Source: Omphiscola glabra
Lineage: Eukaryota; Mollusca; Gastropoda; Lymnaeidae
Direction: 5' to 3'
Length of the DNA stretch: 64,000 bases
Assembly: GCA_964017045.1 (NCBI GenBank)
Contig: OZ024810.1
Span: forward strand, 3,087,365-3,151,364
In this document: piece after piece, positions 46,766 to 57,902 of the stretch
How positions within the stretch are numbered: the stretch's first letter is position 1
Layout of the letters: each line of letters starts with the position of its first letter
Translations under genes and position numbers: made by a program
The notes under the pieces: generated by a model
What the model was told of the DNA's origin: nothing
The model's input: the letters and a program-made list of their open reading frames with translations, nothing else
The model's database searches: none

Positions 46766-47850
46766 TGTTGCCAGGTATTTGTAAGCCTAAATGTGAATGG
46801 TTTGATTAGTTACATAGTTGTTGAGATGTTGCCAGGTATTTATGCGTTTAAATGTGAATGGTTTGATAAGTCACATAGTTGTTGAGATGTTGCCAGGCAT
46901 TTGTAAGCGCACACATGAATGGTTTGATAAGTTACATAGTTGTTGAGATGTTGCCAGGCATTTGTAAGCCTAAATGTGAATGGTTTGATAAGTTACATAG
47001 TTGTTGAGATGTTGCCAGGCATTTGTAAGCCTAAATGTGAATGGTTTGATAAGTTACATAGTTGTTGAGATGTTGCCAGGCATTTGTAAGCCTAAATGTG
47101 AATGGTTTGATAAGTTACATAGTTGTTGAGATGTTGCCAGGCATTTGTAAGCCTAAATGTGAATGGTTTGATAAGTTACATAGTTGTTGAGATGTTGCCA
47201 GGCATTTGTAAGCGTATACATGAATGGTTTGATAAGCTACATAGTTGTTGAGATGTTGCCAGGCATTTGTAAGCGCACACATGAATGGTTTGATAAGTTA
47301 CATAGTTGTTGAGATGTTGTCAGGCATTTGTAAGCCTAAATGTGAATGGTTTGATAAGTTACATAGTTGTTGAGATGTTGCCAGGCATTTGTAAGCCTAA
47401 ATGTGAATGGTTTGATAAGTTACATAGTTGTTGAGATGTTGCCAGGCATTTGTAAGCGTACACATGAATGGTTTGATAAGTTACATAGTTGTTGAGATGT
47501 TGCCAGGCATTTGTAAGCGTACACATGAATGGTTTGATAAGTTACATAGTTGTTGAGATGTTGCCAGGCATTTGTAAGCGTACACATGAATGGTTTGATA
47601 AGTTACATAGTTGTTGAGATGTTGCCAGGCATTTGTAAGCGTACACATGAATGGTTTGATAAGTTACATAGTTGTTGAGATGTTGCCAGGCATTTGTAAG
47701 CGTACACATGAATGGTTTGATAAGTTACATAGTTGTTGAGATGTTGCCAGGCATTTGTAAGCGTACACATGAATGGTTTGATAAGTTACATAGTTGTTGA
47801 GATGTTGCCAGGCATTTGTAAGCGTACACATGAATGGTTTGATAAGTCAC
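46766..47850. repeat. 61-bp minisatellite, about 18 copies
   Basis: The unit is GTTGCCAGGCATTTGTAAGC, (GTACACATGA or CTAAATGTGA), ATGGTTTGATAAGTTACATA and GTTGTTGAGAT. Two subtypes occur in blocks: CTAAATGTGA mostly left, GTACACATGA mostly right. Confidence 0.95.
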
Positions 47851-48080
47851 ATAGTGATACGTTTAAATGTGAATGGTTTGATAAGTCACATAGTGATACG
47901 TTTAAATGTGAATGGTTTGATAAGTCACATAGTGATACGTTTAAATGTGAATGGTTTGATAAGTCACATAGCGATACGTTTAAATGTGAATGGTTTGATA
48001 AGTCACATAGTGATACGTTTAAATGTGAATGGTTTGATAAGTCACATATTGATACGTTTAAATGTGAATGGTTTGATAAG
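47851..48080. repeat. 39-bp minisatellite derived from the 61-bp unit
   Basis: About six copies of GTGATACGTTTAAATGTGAA then TGGTTTGATAAGTCACATA. The AATGTGAATGGTTTGATAAG part is shared with the 61-bp unit, so this is a shortened descendant. Confidence 0.93.
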
Positions 48081-48094
48081 GATTGCTACTGGTA

Positions 48095-48790
48095 GATGCG
48101 TCTTCTCTTATCTTATGTTGAACTAATGTTGATCTTATTTTGATCTTATGTCGATTTCATGTAGATTTAATGTTGATCTGAATATTGATCTTATCTTGAA
48201 CCGATGTTGATATTATAGTTGTCTTAATGTGATCTTATGTTGATATTATGTTGATATTATAGTTATCTTACTGTGATCTTATGTTGATATTATAGTTATC
48301 TTAATGTGATCTTATGTTGATCTTATAATAATAATAATAATAATAATAAAGTTTATTTTAAAAATTTCGCTTCATCCCCAAAGGCTCGAATCGCGTTACA
48401 AAGTCAAATCTAGGATTGATTGATTGGAGTACTTATATAGCGCTCATTCCATAGCATGCTCACGGCGCTCCGCTGTTCGATGTTCGAGAGGTCTCACTGC
48501 TGCCTGTTAGGCGCAAGTGAATTCCATCTTATGTTGATATGATAGTTATCTTAATGTGATCTTATGTTGATATTATGTTGATATGATAGTCATCTTAATG
48601 TGATCTTATGTTGATATTATGTTGATATTATAGTTATCTTACTGTGATCTTATGTTGATATTATAGTTATCTTAATGTGATCTTATGTTGATAGTATGTT
48701 GATATTATAGTTATCTTACTGTGATCTTATGTTGATAGTATGTTGATATTATAGTTATCTTACTGTGATCTTATGCTGATCTTATACTTA
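48095..48790. repeat. Degenerate TTATGTTGAT repeat split by a SINE
   Basis: Diverged units of about 33 bp built from TGATCTTATGTTGATATTAT and AGTTATCTTAATG. SINE copy 2 interrupts it at 48326-48525. Confidence 0.85.
48326..48525 (-). mobile_element. SINE copy 2
   Basis: Reverse-complement match to 41869-42088, including the (ATT)n tail, here at the left end. ATCTTAT on both sides may be the target duplication, although the host repeat itself contains that word. Confidence 0.8.
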
Positions 48791-48919
48791 TGTCATGTCA
48801 TGAAAAAACGTCAAATTCGCTTTTCCAAAGTTTCTATGCGTATATGAATCACTAGTGTTAATCTATTTCTGTTTACTTATGGTACATTCACATCATATCA
48901 GTTTATAATGGGGCTATAT

Positions 48920-49520
48920 TTTAATGTAATAGTATGTCGTAATGTGATAGTAAGACTATATCTTAATGTGATAGTAAGACTATATTTTAATGTAAGACTA
49001 TATTTTAATTTGATTTTAAGACAATATCTTGTGTGTGATAGTAAGACTATATTTTAATGTGGTAATAACACTATATTTTAATGTATGGCTATATTTTAAT
49101 TTGATTTTAAGACAATATCTTGTGTGTGATAGTAACACTATATTTTAATGTGGTAATAACACTATATTTTAATGTATGGCTATATTTTAATTTGATTTTA
49201 AGACAATATCTTGTGTGTGATAGTAACACTATATTTTAATGTGGTAATAACACTATATTTTAATGTATGGCTATATTTTAATTTGATTTTAAGACAATAT
49301 CTTGTGTGTGATAGTAAGACTATACTTTAATGTGAAAGTGTGTCTTAATGTGATATAAATACTATAATTTAATGTAAAATAAAGGCTATATTTTAATGTG
49401 CTAATATGTCTATTCATTAATGTGATGTAAGACTATATCTTAATGCAATAGAATGACTATATTTTAATGTGATAGTTTGTTTATATTGTAATGTGATAGC
49501 AAGGCTATGTTTTAATGTGA
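48920..49520. repeat. Degenerate ACTATATTTTAATGTG repeat
   Basis: Loose units of about 20-30 bp (ATAGTAAGACTATATTTTAA). Between about 49000 and 49320 a longer unit of roughly 90 bp containing GACAATATCTTGTGTGTGAT repeats about three times. Confidence 0.85.
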
Positions 49521-50575
49521 TAAAGTCAAATAACATAATTGTTTGAAGGAGATATTGCTTTTATTTTATACTAGTTATTCAGTTAAGAAATTAGAGTATC
49601 TTTAAATAATAAATTTTTTAAATCAGTTTAATAAATTTTGAAAAGAAAGTTGTAAAAAACACGAATTTCAATGCAATAGCTATTTTGTTGGCTGAATTAA
49701 GCAATATTTATATTGTTGGTTGCTTTAGGAAATAGTTATATTGTTGGCTAAATATAAGCAATTGTTAAATTGTTGGTTGAATATTTGCAAATTATCTATA
49801 CATTTAAAGTCGTTAAAAAAGTAACTAGAAACACCATTAAAAAAAAGTAATTCCCCGCAATCACGCTAGTTGCAATTTTAAACAATACTTCAAATAATGC
49901 TAAAGTTAATTTTGGACAAAAACTTTCTAATCGTATTTGACTAAATACTAAATGACAAAATTTAAAAACGTTAAAAAAAGGATAAATGCTTTTCATCGCT
50001 AAAAAATTTTAAACAAAAATATATACAAATTTAGGTGCATGCAAAACTATAGAACAGTCCACAAAACGGTAACAAATTACGCATATAGTTGACACTATTG
50101 AATTAAATCCCCGAAATGTCAATTTCTCACTGCAGGTGAAATAGTCTGAATTTTACAAAATACAAAATATTCATCCTTAGTTAGCTTGCATTCATACAGT
50201 CCACCGTGTTGACGTCATTACACATTATTCAACATATATTTGTGATGACCTTTTGCTCGTCATACCATAAAACAACAACACTGACCCTCACCCTTATGAC
50301 GGTGTCTGCTGAAATGATTCGCTCCTACGGAGGCTTTGTGAGCACTGTTCAAACCTCGTGCGGTAATTCTTACTGCCCCCGTCTCCCACATTCACAAAGG
50401 AAAAGTACATGAATGACAATTGTTTTAACAGCAAACATCAACCAACGAACTTTTCAATGTTGAACATATCATAATAATTACTAAAGTTTTTTAATGGTGG
50501 AAATAACATGCATGTGTAAATTGGCCTCATAAATAAAGAATATGGCTGACTTGTGATAATGAACAAATAAGTTAC
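49521..50575. other. Non-coding stretch downstream of copy D exon 1
   Basis: AT-rich. I looked here and on to 42440 for copy D exons 2 and 3 on the minus strand and found none. Confidence 0.45.
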
Positions 50576-50774
50576 TAGGCACAATTTTGTATTTGTACTC
50601 GGCACATATCTCCTGCAAGCAATATGTCCACAGACCCATAGACATATAACCATGATCTGTTTCAAGTGCTATAAACTCCGGTGTGGCAAGTCCAGCAGTG
50701 TTTAGAAGTACCCCAGTGCCGAGTATGAACACTGCTGTAAGTTCAAGAATGCTAACTCTAACGATAAACAGCAT
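50576..50774 (-). pseudogene. Claudin-like copy D: orphan, diverged exon 1
   Basis: It encodes MLFIVRVSILELTAVF, then a helix-1 end with GLATPEF, GLW (W49), C52 and C57. The tryptophan of the W-GLW-C-C motif is replaced by phenylalanine at position 34, and the cysteine spacing is 4 rather than 8 residues. A phase-1 donor CCTA|GTAACT can end the exon after 66 codons plus one base; without splicing the frame runs on to a 97-codon ORF. No exon 2 or 3 follows before copy C. It is probably a relic, though an alternative first exon for a downstream copy cannot be excluded. Confidence 0.6.
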
Positions 50775-50965
50775 CCTTGATTTCTAGAGTTATCTGGAAA
50801 TAAATAATAGAAAATCACAGCCCATTATTGGTAAGAGAACTTTACAGTCAGGACTGTTAATGTTCATTAGAGACCCACAACCACCACCACATAATAGTAA
50901 ATTATTGTGATATAAGAATCTAGTGCAAGCTTAAAACAATTAGGATCCATCTCTTGATTAAAGAC

Positions 50966-53415
50966 TAAGTGAACATTTCCTACTGATCTGACAGACAGCG
51001 ATGCTTAGTGAACATTTCCTACTGATCTGACAGACAGCGATGCTTAGTGAACATTTCCTACTGATCTGACAGACAGCGATGCTTAGTGAACATTTCCTAC
51101 TGATCTGACAGACAGCGATGCTTAGCGAACATTTCCTACTGATCTGACAGACAGCGATGCTTAGCGAACATTTCCTACTGATCTGACAGACAGCGATGCT
51201 TAGCGAACATTTCCTACTGATCTGACAGACAGCGATGCTTAGCGAACATTTCCTACTGATCTGACAGACAGCGATGCTTAGCGAACATTTCCTACTGATC
51301 TGACAGACAGCGATGCTTAGTGAACATTTCCTACTGATCTGACAGACAGCGATGCTTAGTGAACATTTCCTACTGATCTGACAGACAGCGATGCTTAGCG
51401 AACATTTCCTACTGATCTGACAGACAGCGATGCTTAGCGAACATTTCCTACTGATCTGACAGACAGCGATGCTTAGCGAACATTTCCTACTGATCTGACA
51501 GACAGCGATGCTTAGCGAACATTTCCTACTGATCTGACAGACAGCGATGCTTAGCGAACATTTCCTACTGATCTGACAGACAGCGATGCTTAGCGAACAT
51601 TTCCTACTGATCTGACAGACAGCGATGCTTAGCGAACATTTCCTACTGATCTGACAGACAGCGATGCTTAGCGAACATTTCCTACTGATCTGACAGACAG
51701 CGATGCTTAGCGAACATTTCCTACTGATCTGACAGACAGCGATGCTTAGCGAACATTTCCTACTGATCTGACAGACAGCGATGCTTAGCGAACATTTCCT
51801 ACTGATCTGACAGACAGCGATGCTTAGCGAACATTTCCTACTGATCTGACAGACAGCGATGCTTAGCGAACATTTCCTACTGATCTGACAGACAGCGATG
51901 CTTAGCGAACATTTCCTACTGATCTGACAGACAGCGATGCTTAGCGAACATTTCCTACTGATCTGACAGACAGCGATGCTTAGCGAACATTTCCTACTGA
52001 TCTGACAGACAGCGATGCTTAGCGAACATTTCCTACTGATCTGACAGACAGCGATGCTTAGCGAACATTTCCTACTGATCTGAAAGACAGCGATGCTTAG
52101 CGAACATTTCCTACTGATCTGACAGACAGCGATGCTTAGCGAACATTTCCTACTGATCTGACAGACAGCGATGCTTAGCGAACATTTCCTACTGATCTGA
52201 CAGACAGCGATGCTTAGCGAACATTTCCTACTGATCTGACAGACAGCGATGCTTAGCGAACATTTCCTACTGATCTGACAGACAGCGATGCTTAGCGAAC
52301 ATTTCCTACTGATCTGACAGACAGCGATGCTTAGCGAACATTTCCTACTGATCTGACAGACAGCGATGCTTAGCGAACATTTCCTACTGATCTGACAGAC
52401 AGCGATGCTTAGCGAACATTTCCTACTGATCTGACAGACAGCGATGCTTAGCGAACATTTCCTACTGATCTGACAGACAGCGATGCTTAGTGAACATTTC
52501 CTACTGATCTGACAGACAGCGATGCTTAGTGAACATTTCCTACTGATCTGACAGACAGCGATGCTTAGCGAACATTTCCTACTGATCTGACAGACAGCGA
52601 TGCTTAGCGAACATTTCCTACTGATCTGACAGACAGCGATGCTTAGCGAACATTTCCTACTGATCTGACAGACAGCGATGCTTAGCGAACATTTCCTACT
52701 GATCTGACAGACAGCGATGCTTAGCGAACATTTCCTACTGATCTGACAGACAGCGATGCTTAGCGAACATTTCCTACTGATCTGACAGACAGCGATGCTT
52801 AGCGAACATTTCCTACTGATCTGACAGACAGCGATGCTTAGCGAACATTTCATACTGATCTGACAGACAGCGATGCTTAGCGAACATTTCCTACTGATCT
52901 GACAGACAGCGATGCTTAGCGAACATTTCCTACTGATCTGACAGACAGCGATGCTTAGCGAACATTTCCTACTGATCTGACAGACAGCGATGCTTAGCGA
53001 ACATTTCCTACTGATCTGACAGACAGCGATGCTTAGCGAACATTTCCTACTGATCTGACAGACAGCGATGCTTAGTGAACATTTCCTACTGATCTGACAG
53101 ACAGCGATGCTTAGCGAACATTTCCTACTGATCTGACAGACAGCGATGCTTAGCGAACATTTCCTACTGATCTGACAGACAGCGATGCTTAGCGAACATT
53201 TCCTACTGATCTGACAGACAGCGATGCTTAGCGAACATTTTCTACTGATCTGACAGACAGCGATGCTTAGTGAACATTTCCTACTGATCTGACAGACAGC
53301 GATGCTTAGCGAACATTTCCTACTGATCTGACAGACAGCGATGCTTAGCGAACATTTCCTACTGATCTGACAGACAGCGATGCTTAGCGAACATTTCCTA
53401 CTGATCTGACAGACA
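50966..53415. repeat. 39-bp minisatellite, about 63 nearly identical copies
   Basis: The unit is CGAACATTTCCTACTGATCT then GACAGACAGCGATGCTTAG. Apart from a C/T choice (AGCGAAC or AGTGAAC) only about three other substitutions are visible. The 631-codon minus-strand ORF is a repeat artefact. Confidence 0.98.
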
Positions 53416-53539
53416 TCTTGATCTATAATAGGATTTCATTATTCCCAAGTGCAAGGAAAACCAATAGTCACGTGATGCAAATCCAATGATTTCCTTGCCA
53501 TCCATCGCCGGCTAAAAACTCCCCAGGATCCCCAAGAAT
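53416..53539. other. Short spacer between two arrays
   Basis: Non-coding; no feature recognised. Confidence 0.4.
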
Positions 53540-54272
53540 CAACTTATTGGTCATATTGACCAGTGTACTGGACCATGCAACCGACTTAACGGTCATATTG
53601 ATCTGTGTGCTGGACAATGCAACCGACTAAACGGTCATATTTACCAGTGTGCTGGACCATACAACCGACTCAACGGTCATATTGACCAGTGTGCTGGACC
53701 ATGCAACAGACTTAACGTTCATATTGACCAGTGTGCTGGACAACGCAACCGACTTAACGGTCATATCGACCGGTGTGCTGGACCATGCAACCGACTCAAC
53801 GGTCATATTGACCAGGTTACTGGACCATGCAACCGACTTAACGATCATATTGACCAGTGCACTGGACCATGCAACCGACTTAACGGTCATATTGACCAGT
53901 GTCCTGGACAATGCAACCGACTTAACGGTCATATCGATCGGTGTGCTGGACCATGCAACCGACTCAACGGTCATATTGACCAGTGTACTGGACCATGCAA
54001 CCGACTTAACGATCATATTGACCAGTGCACTGGACCATGCAACCGACTTAACGGTCATATTGACCAGTGTACTGGACCATGCAACCGACTCAACGGTCCT
54101 ATTGACTAATGTGCTGGACCATGCAACCGACTACACGGTCATATTGACCGGCATTCTGTACCATGCAACCGACTCCACGGTCATATTGACCGGCATGCTG
54201 GACCACTCAACTGACTCCACGGTCATATTGACCGGCATGCTGGACCATGCAACCGACTCAACGGTCATATTT
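53540..54272. repeat. 42-bp minisatellite, array 1, with GGTCAnnnTGACC core
   Basis: About 17 copies with core GGTCATATTGACCAGTGTGC then TGGACCATGCAACCGACT. It is moderately diverged and shares its unit with 55017-55720. The palindrome GGTCATATTGACC occurs in most units. Confidence 0.95.
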
Positions 54273-54547
54273 GTGACCGAAGGTACGTTGTCTAGGAGTT
54301 AGGTCTCTTCTATAGCCACAGACAACAGTTCAGAGTCCAAAAACTCCGAGCTCCTAAAGAGCCGATGGTTTGAAAGGAAAAAACACAAGGCTGTCCAATA
54401 ATTCATCAAACTATATTTAATTCCTTTTTGAGGTGTAAGCGTTCAAAAAGCATCAGAAATCCCAACTACTTTATCCCTATAAAAAAGCACATCCTACTTC
54501 ACGAAACGACCAAACCACGGGCTTTGTTGGACTCCACTCGTCAATAA
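54273..54547. other. Spacer between arrays
   Basis: Non-coding; no feature recognised. Confidence 0.4.
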
Positions 54548-54785
54548 ATCCTCTCTCTCTCTCTCGCTCTCTGAATAATAATCTCTCTCTCCTGAATAAT
54601 AATATCTCTCTCTGAATAATAATATCTCTCTCTGAATAATAATCTCTCTCTCTGAATAATAATCTCTCTCTCTGAATAATAATCTCTCTCTCTGAATAAT
54701 AATTTCTCTCTCAATAATAATCTCTCTCTGAATAATAATCTCTCTCTGAATAATAATCTCTCTCTGAATAATAATCTCTCTCCCC
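54548..54785. repeat. (CT)n-AATAATAAT compound repeat
   Basis: Units of TCTCTCTCTGAATAATAA, 17-19 bp, about 13 copies. Confidence 0.93.
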
Positions 54786-55016
54786 CTGCCAACTCGTTGT
54801 CTCCCTTTCATATCCTCACAGACCATGTAGGTCTCGTGATATGAAACAAATTAGTTTACGTTCGTTCACATTCATTCACAACTCCCATTTTCCCCCAAAC
54901 TCACAACAACACACACTTTGTCACCTGGTTCCCCCCCCCCCCCCCGCCCTCCTTAAGACGGTCATACATGCCTGAGAAGACTCACAGAAAATGTAATGAC
55001 ACGATCTGACTGGGAC
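54786..55016. other. Spacer with C homopolymer
   Basis: Includes a run of about 15 C residues near 54931. No gene. Confidence 0.4.
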
Positions 55017-55720
55017 AATATTGACCGGTGTGCTGGACCATTCAACCGACTCCACGGTCATATTGACCAGTGTACTGGACCATTCAACCGAATCAACGGT
55101 CATATTGACCAGTGTACTGGACCATTCAACCGAATCAACGGTCATATTGACCAGTGTACTGGTCCATGCAACCGACTCCACGGTCATATTGACCAGTGTA
55201 CTGGACCATTCAACCGAATCAACGGTCATATTGACCAGTGTACTGGACCATTCAACCGAATCAACGGTCATATTGACCAGTGTACTGGACCATTCAACCG
55301 AATCAACGGTCATATTGACCAGTGTACTGGACCATTCAACCGACTCCACGGTCATATTGACCAGTGTACTGGACCATTCAACCGACTCCACGGTCATATT
55401 GACCAGTGTACTGGACCATTCAACCGACTCCACGGTCATATTGACCAGTGTACTGGACCACTCAACCGACTCAACGGTCATATTGACCAGTGTACTGGAC
55501 CATTCAACTTACTCCACGGTCATATTGACCAGTGTACTGGACCATTCAACCGACTCCACGGTCATATTGACCAGTGTACTGGACCATTCAACCGACTCCA
55601 CGGTCATATTGACCAGTGTACTGGACCATTCAACCGACTCCACGGTCATATTGACCAGTGTACTGGACCATTCAACCGACTCCACGGTCATATTGACCAG
55701 TGTACTAGACCATTCAACGG
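55017..55720. repeat. 42-bp minisatellite, array 2, with GGTCAnnnTGACC core
   Basis: About 17 copies, more uniform than array 1, with core GGTCATATTGACCAGTGTAC then TGGACCATTCAACCGACTC. ORFs in two plus frames and on the minus strand reflect the stop-free 14-codon period. Confidence 0.97.
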
Positions 55721-56605
55721 TTGTCACGCCACGGATGAAATGCGTTGATTTTTAAAACTGATTGACATGGAATGGATGACAAAGCTGATCTGCGCCATGA
55801 CTTCGATTCAAAGGATGAACAGTAACGTGATTCGTCAACTACAGTCGTTCCCCCGCAAAGTCAACTAGCTAAATCAACAAGAAACTATCAACCTGTAATA
55901 TGGGTCGTCAACCTCAATTTTTTGCCCACAAAGTCAACTAGCTCAATCAACAAGACAATATCAACCTGTAATATGAGTCGTCAACCTCAATCCCCCGCTC
56001 CATACATCCTAATTAGCTCAATCAGCAAGACAATGTCAAGTAGGTTCGTTGAATCTATTGGGCGTAGGGAAGTATTCTCTGAGAGTTACCGCCCTCTAAG
56101 CTATTCACATAACGTTGGTAGGCAATTATTCTCTCAGAGTTACCGCCCTCTAAGCTATTCACATAACGTTGGTTGTTTTATATTGCATCCACCATGATCA
56201 GCTAGTGGTTCCACCAAGCTATCCACCCGTTCCAATCTTCACATGGTATGGAGGGAAAGCTCCTTTTAAACTCGTATTTGAGATCCTTCGGTTACCGTCA
56301 ACCTCGTTACGGCAGTTGGTCAAAGACTTTGACCGTTGTGTGGCAGCGGTGAAATCTACATCTCCTTGAAGCAATGTGTACGAGGTGAACACCATGTAGC
56401 GACCAAAGGGGGACTAAATGTCCGAACTATCCCACAAGGGAGTACCACTGCTAAATAATCAGAGGTAAACTCCTTCATAGATACCAAAAGCATCCTAATT
56501 CTATAATTACCATCATTTTATCACTTTCATAAACAGAACTATGGTACTAGAATAAACATATTACGTTAATGGTATTGAAATAAAAAAACTATTAAAATTA
56601 ACATC
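55721..56605. other. Low-copy direct repeats and spacer
   Basis: A 73-bp segment beginning CAAAGTCAACTAGCT is present about 2.5 times (55856-56040). A 54-bp segment containing GAGTTACCGCCCTCTAAGCT is duplicated at about 56082 and 56136. The remainder to 56605 is non-coding with a perfect palindrome at 56318-56334. Confidence 0.7.
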
Positions 56606-57515
56606 AACGGTCTTAAATGTACGTCTCCAGATGTACCTTGCTTCGTCCTTGCTTGTAATCACCGGTCTTAAATGTACGTCTCCAGATATACCTTGCTTCG
56701 TTCTGGCTTGCAATCACCGGTCATATATGTACGTCTCGAGATATACCTTGCTTCGTCCTGGCTTGTACTTACCGGTCTTAAATGTACGTCTCCAGATGTA
56801 CCTTACCTCGTCCTGGCTTGTACTCACCGATCTTAAATGTACGTCTCCAGATGTACCTTGCTTCGTCCTGGCTTGTACTCACCGGTCTTAAATGTACGTC
56901 TCCATACATACCTTGCTTCGTCCTGGCTTGTAATCACCGGTCTTAAATGTACGTCTCCAGATGTACCTTGCTTCGTCCTGGCTTGTAATCACCGGTCTTA
57001 AATGTACGTCTCCAGATATACCTTGCTTCGTCATGGCTTGTAATCACCGGTCTGGAATATATGTCTCCAGATATACCTTGCTTCGTCCTGGCTTGTAATC
57101 ACCGGTCTTAAATGTTCGTCTCCAGATATACCTTACCTCGTTCTGGCTTGTACTCACCGGTCTTAAATGTACGTCTCCAGATGTACCTTCCTTCGTCCTG
57201 GCTTGTACTCACCGGTCTTAAATGTACGTCTCCATATATACCTTGCTTCGTCTGGGCTTGTAATCATCGGTCTTAAATGTACGTCTCCAGATGTACCTTG
57301 CTTCGTCCTGGCTTGTACTCACCGGTCTTAAATGTACGTCTTCATATATACCTTGCTTCGTCTGGGCTTGTAATCACCGGTCTTAAATGTACGTCTCCAG
57401 ATGTACCTTGCTACTCCCTGGCTTGTAATCACCGGTCTTAAATGTACGTCTCCAGATATACCTCGCTTCGTCCTGGCTTGTAATCACCGGTCTTAAATGT
57501 ACGTCTCCAGACGTA
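56606..57515. repeat. 55-bp minisatellite, about 16-17 copies
   Basis: The unit is CACCGGTCTTAAATGTACGT, CTCCAGATGTACCTTGCTTC, GTCCTGGCTTGTAAT. GTAAT/GTACT and GATGTA/GATATA/CATATA variants alternate. Confidence 0.95.
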
Positions 57516-57902
57516 ACTTACTACGTCTCAACTAGTTAATAAGTCTGTATGAAGTTAAACCAGGGTCAGTTCAACGGTCACAAAGTAAACTTAGAAGTCT
57601 CGTATCTTATTGTTGTTTCCTCAACACTTGATATCTCATTAAATGTGCATTTCAGAGGTTCAAATAATTTTTTGTTTTACTATGCACCCCTTGCGTCTTT
57701 AAAAAACACCAACCGTCTGACCTCCGTTAGCTTCATATATAGCAAGTGTTTCTTTTCATTAATTTCTTTACAAATAGCCTACCTACAATTTCTCAGTATG
57801 TCTTGGACACAACTGTTTAAAGAAGTTCATTCCATAACAACTGAATTATACTTCCTGCTGGAGGGGTCTCAAAGTCTTAACGCATGGCGCACACTGTTAT
57901 TT
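57516..57902. other. Open but unrecognised stretch before the 26-bp array
   Basis: A plus-strand frame from 57549 is open for about 118 codons and then runs into the 26-bp array. The composition is that of AT-rich DNA and I recognise no domain, so I do not call a gene. Confidence 0.3.

Noticed and set aside
50206..50412. 68-codon plus-strand ORF as a gene
   Set aside because: No family motif, no splice context, and length expected by chance.
50958..52853. 631-codon cysteine-containing repeat ORF on the minus strand
   Set aside because: 39-bp stop-free unit; start and end are set by single substitutions in the array, not by unique sequence.
50966..53415. Branch-point plus acceptor motif (TACTGATCTGACAG) repeated on the plus strand
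   Set aside because: The branch-to-AG distance is too short (about 10 nt) and there is no plus-strand gene.
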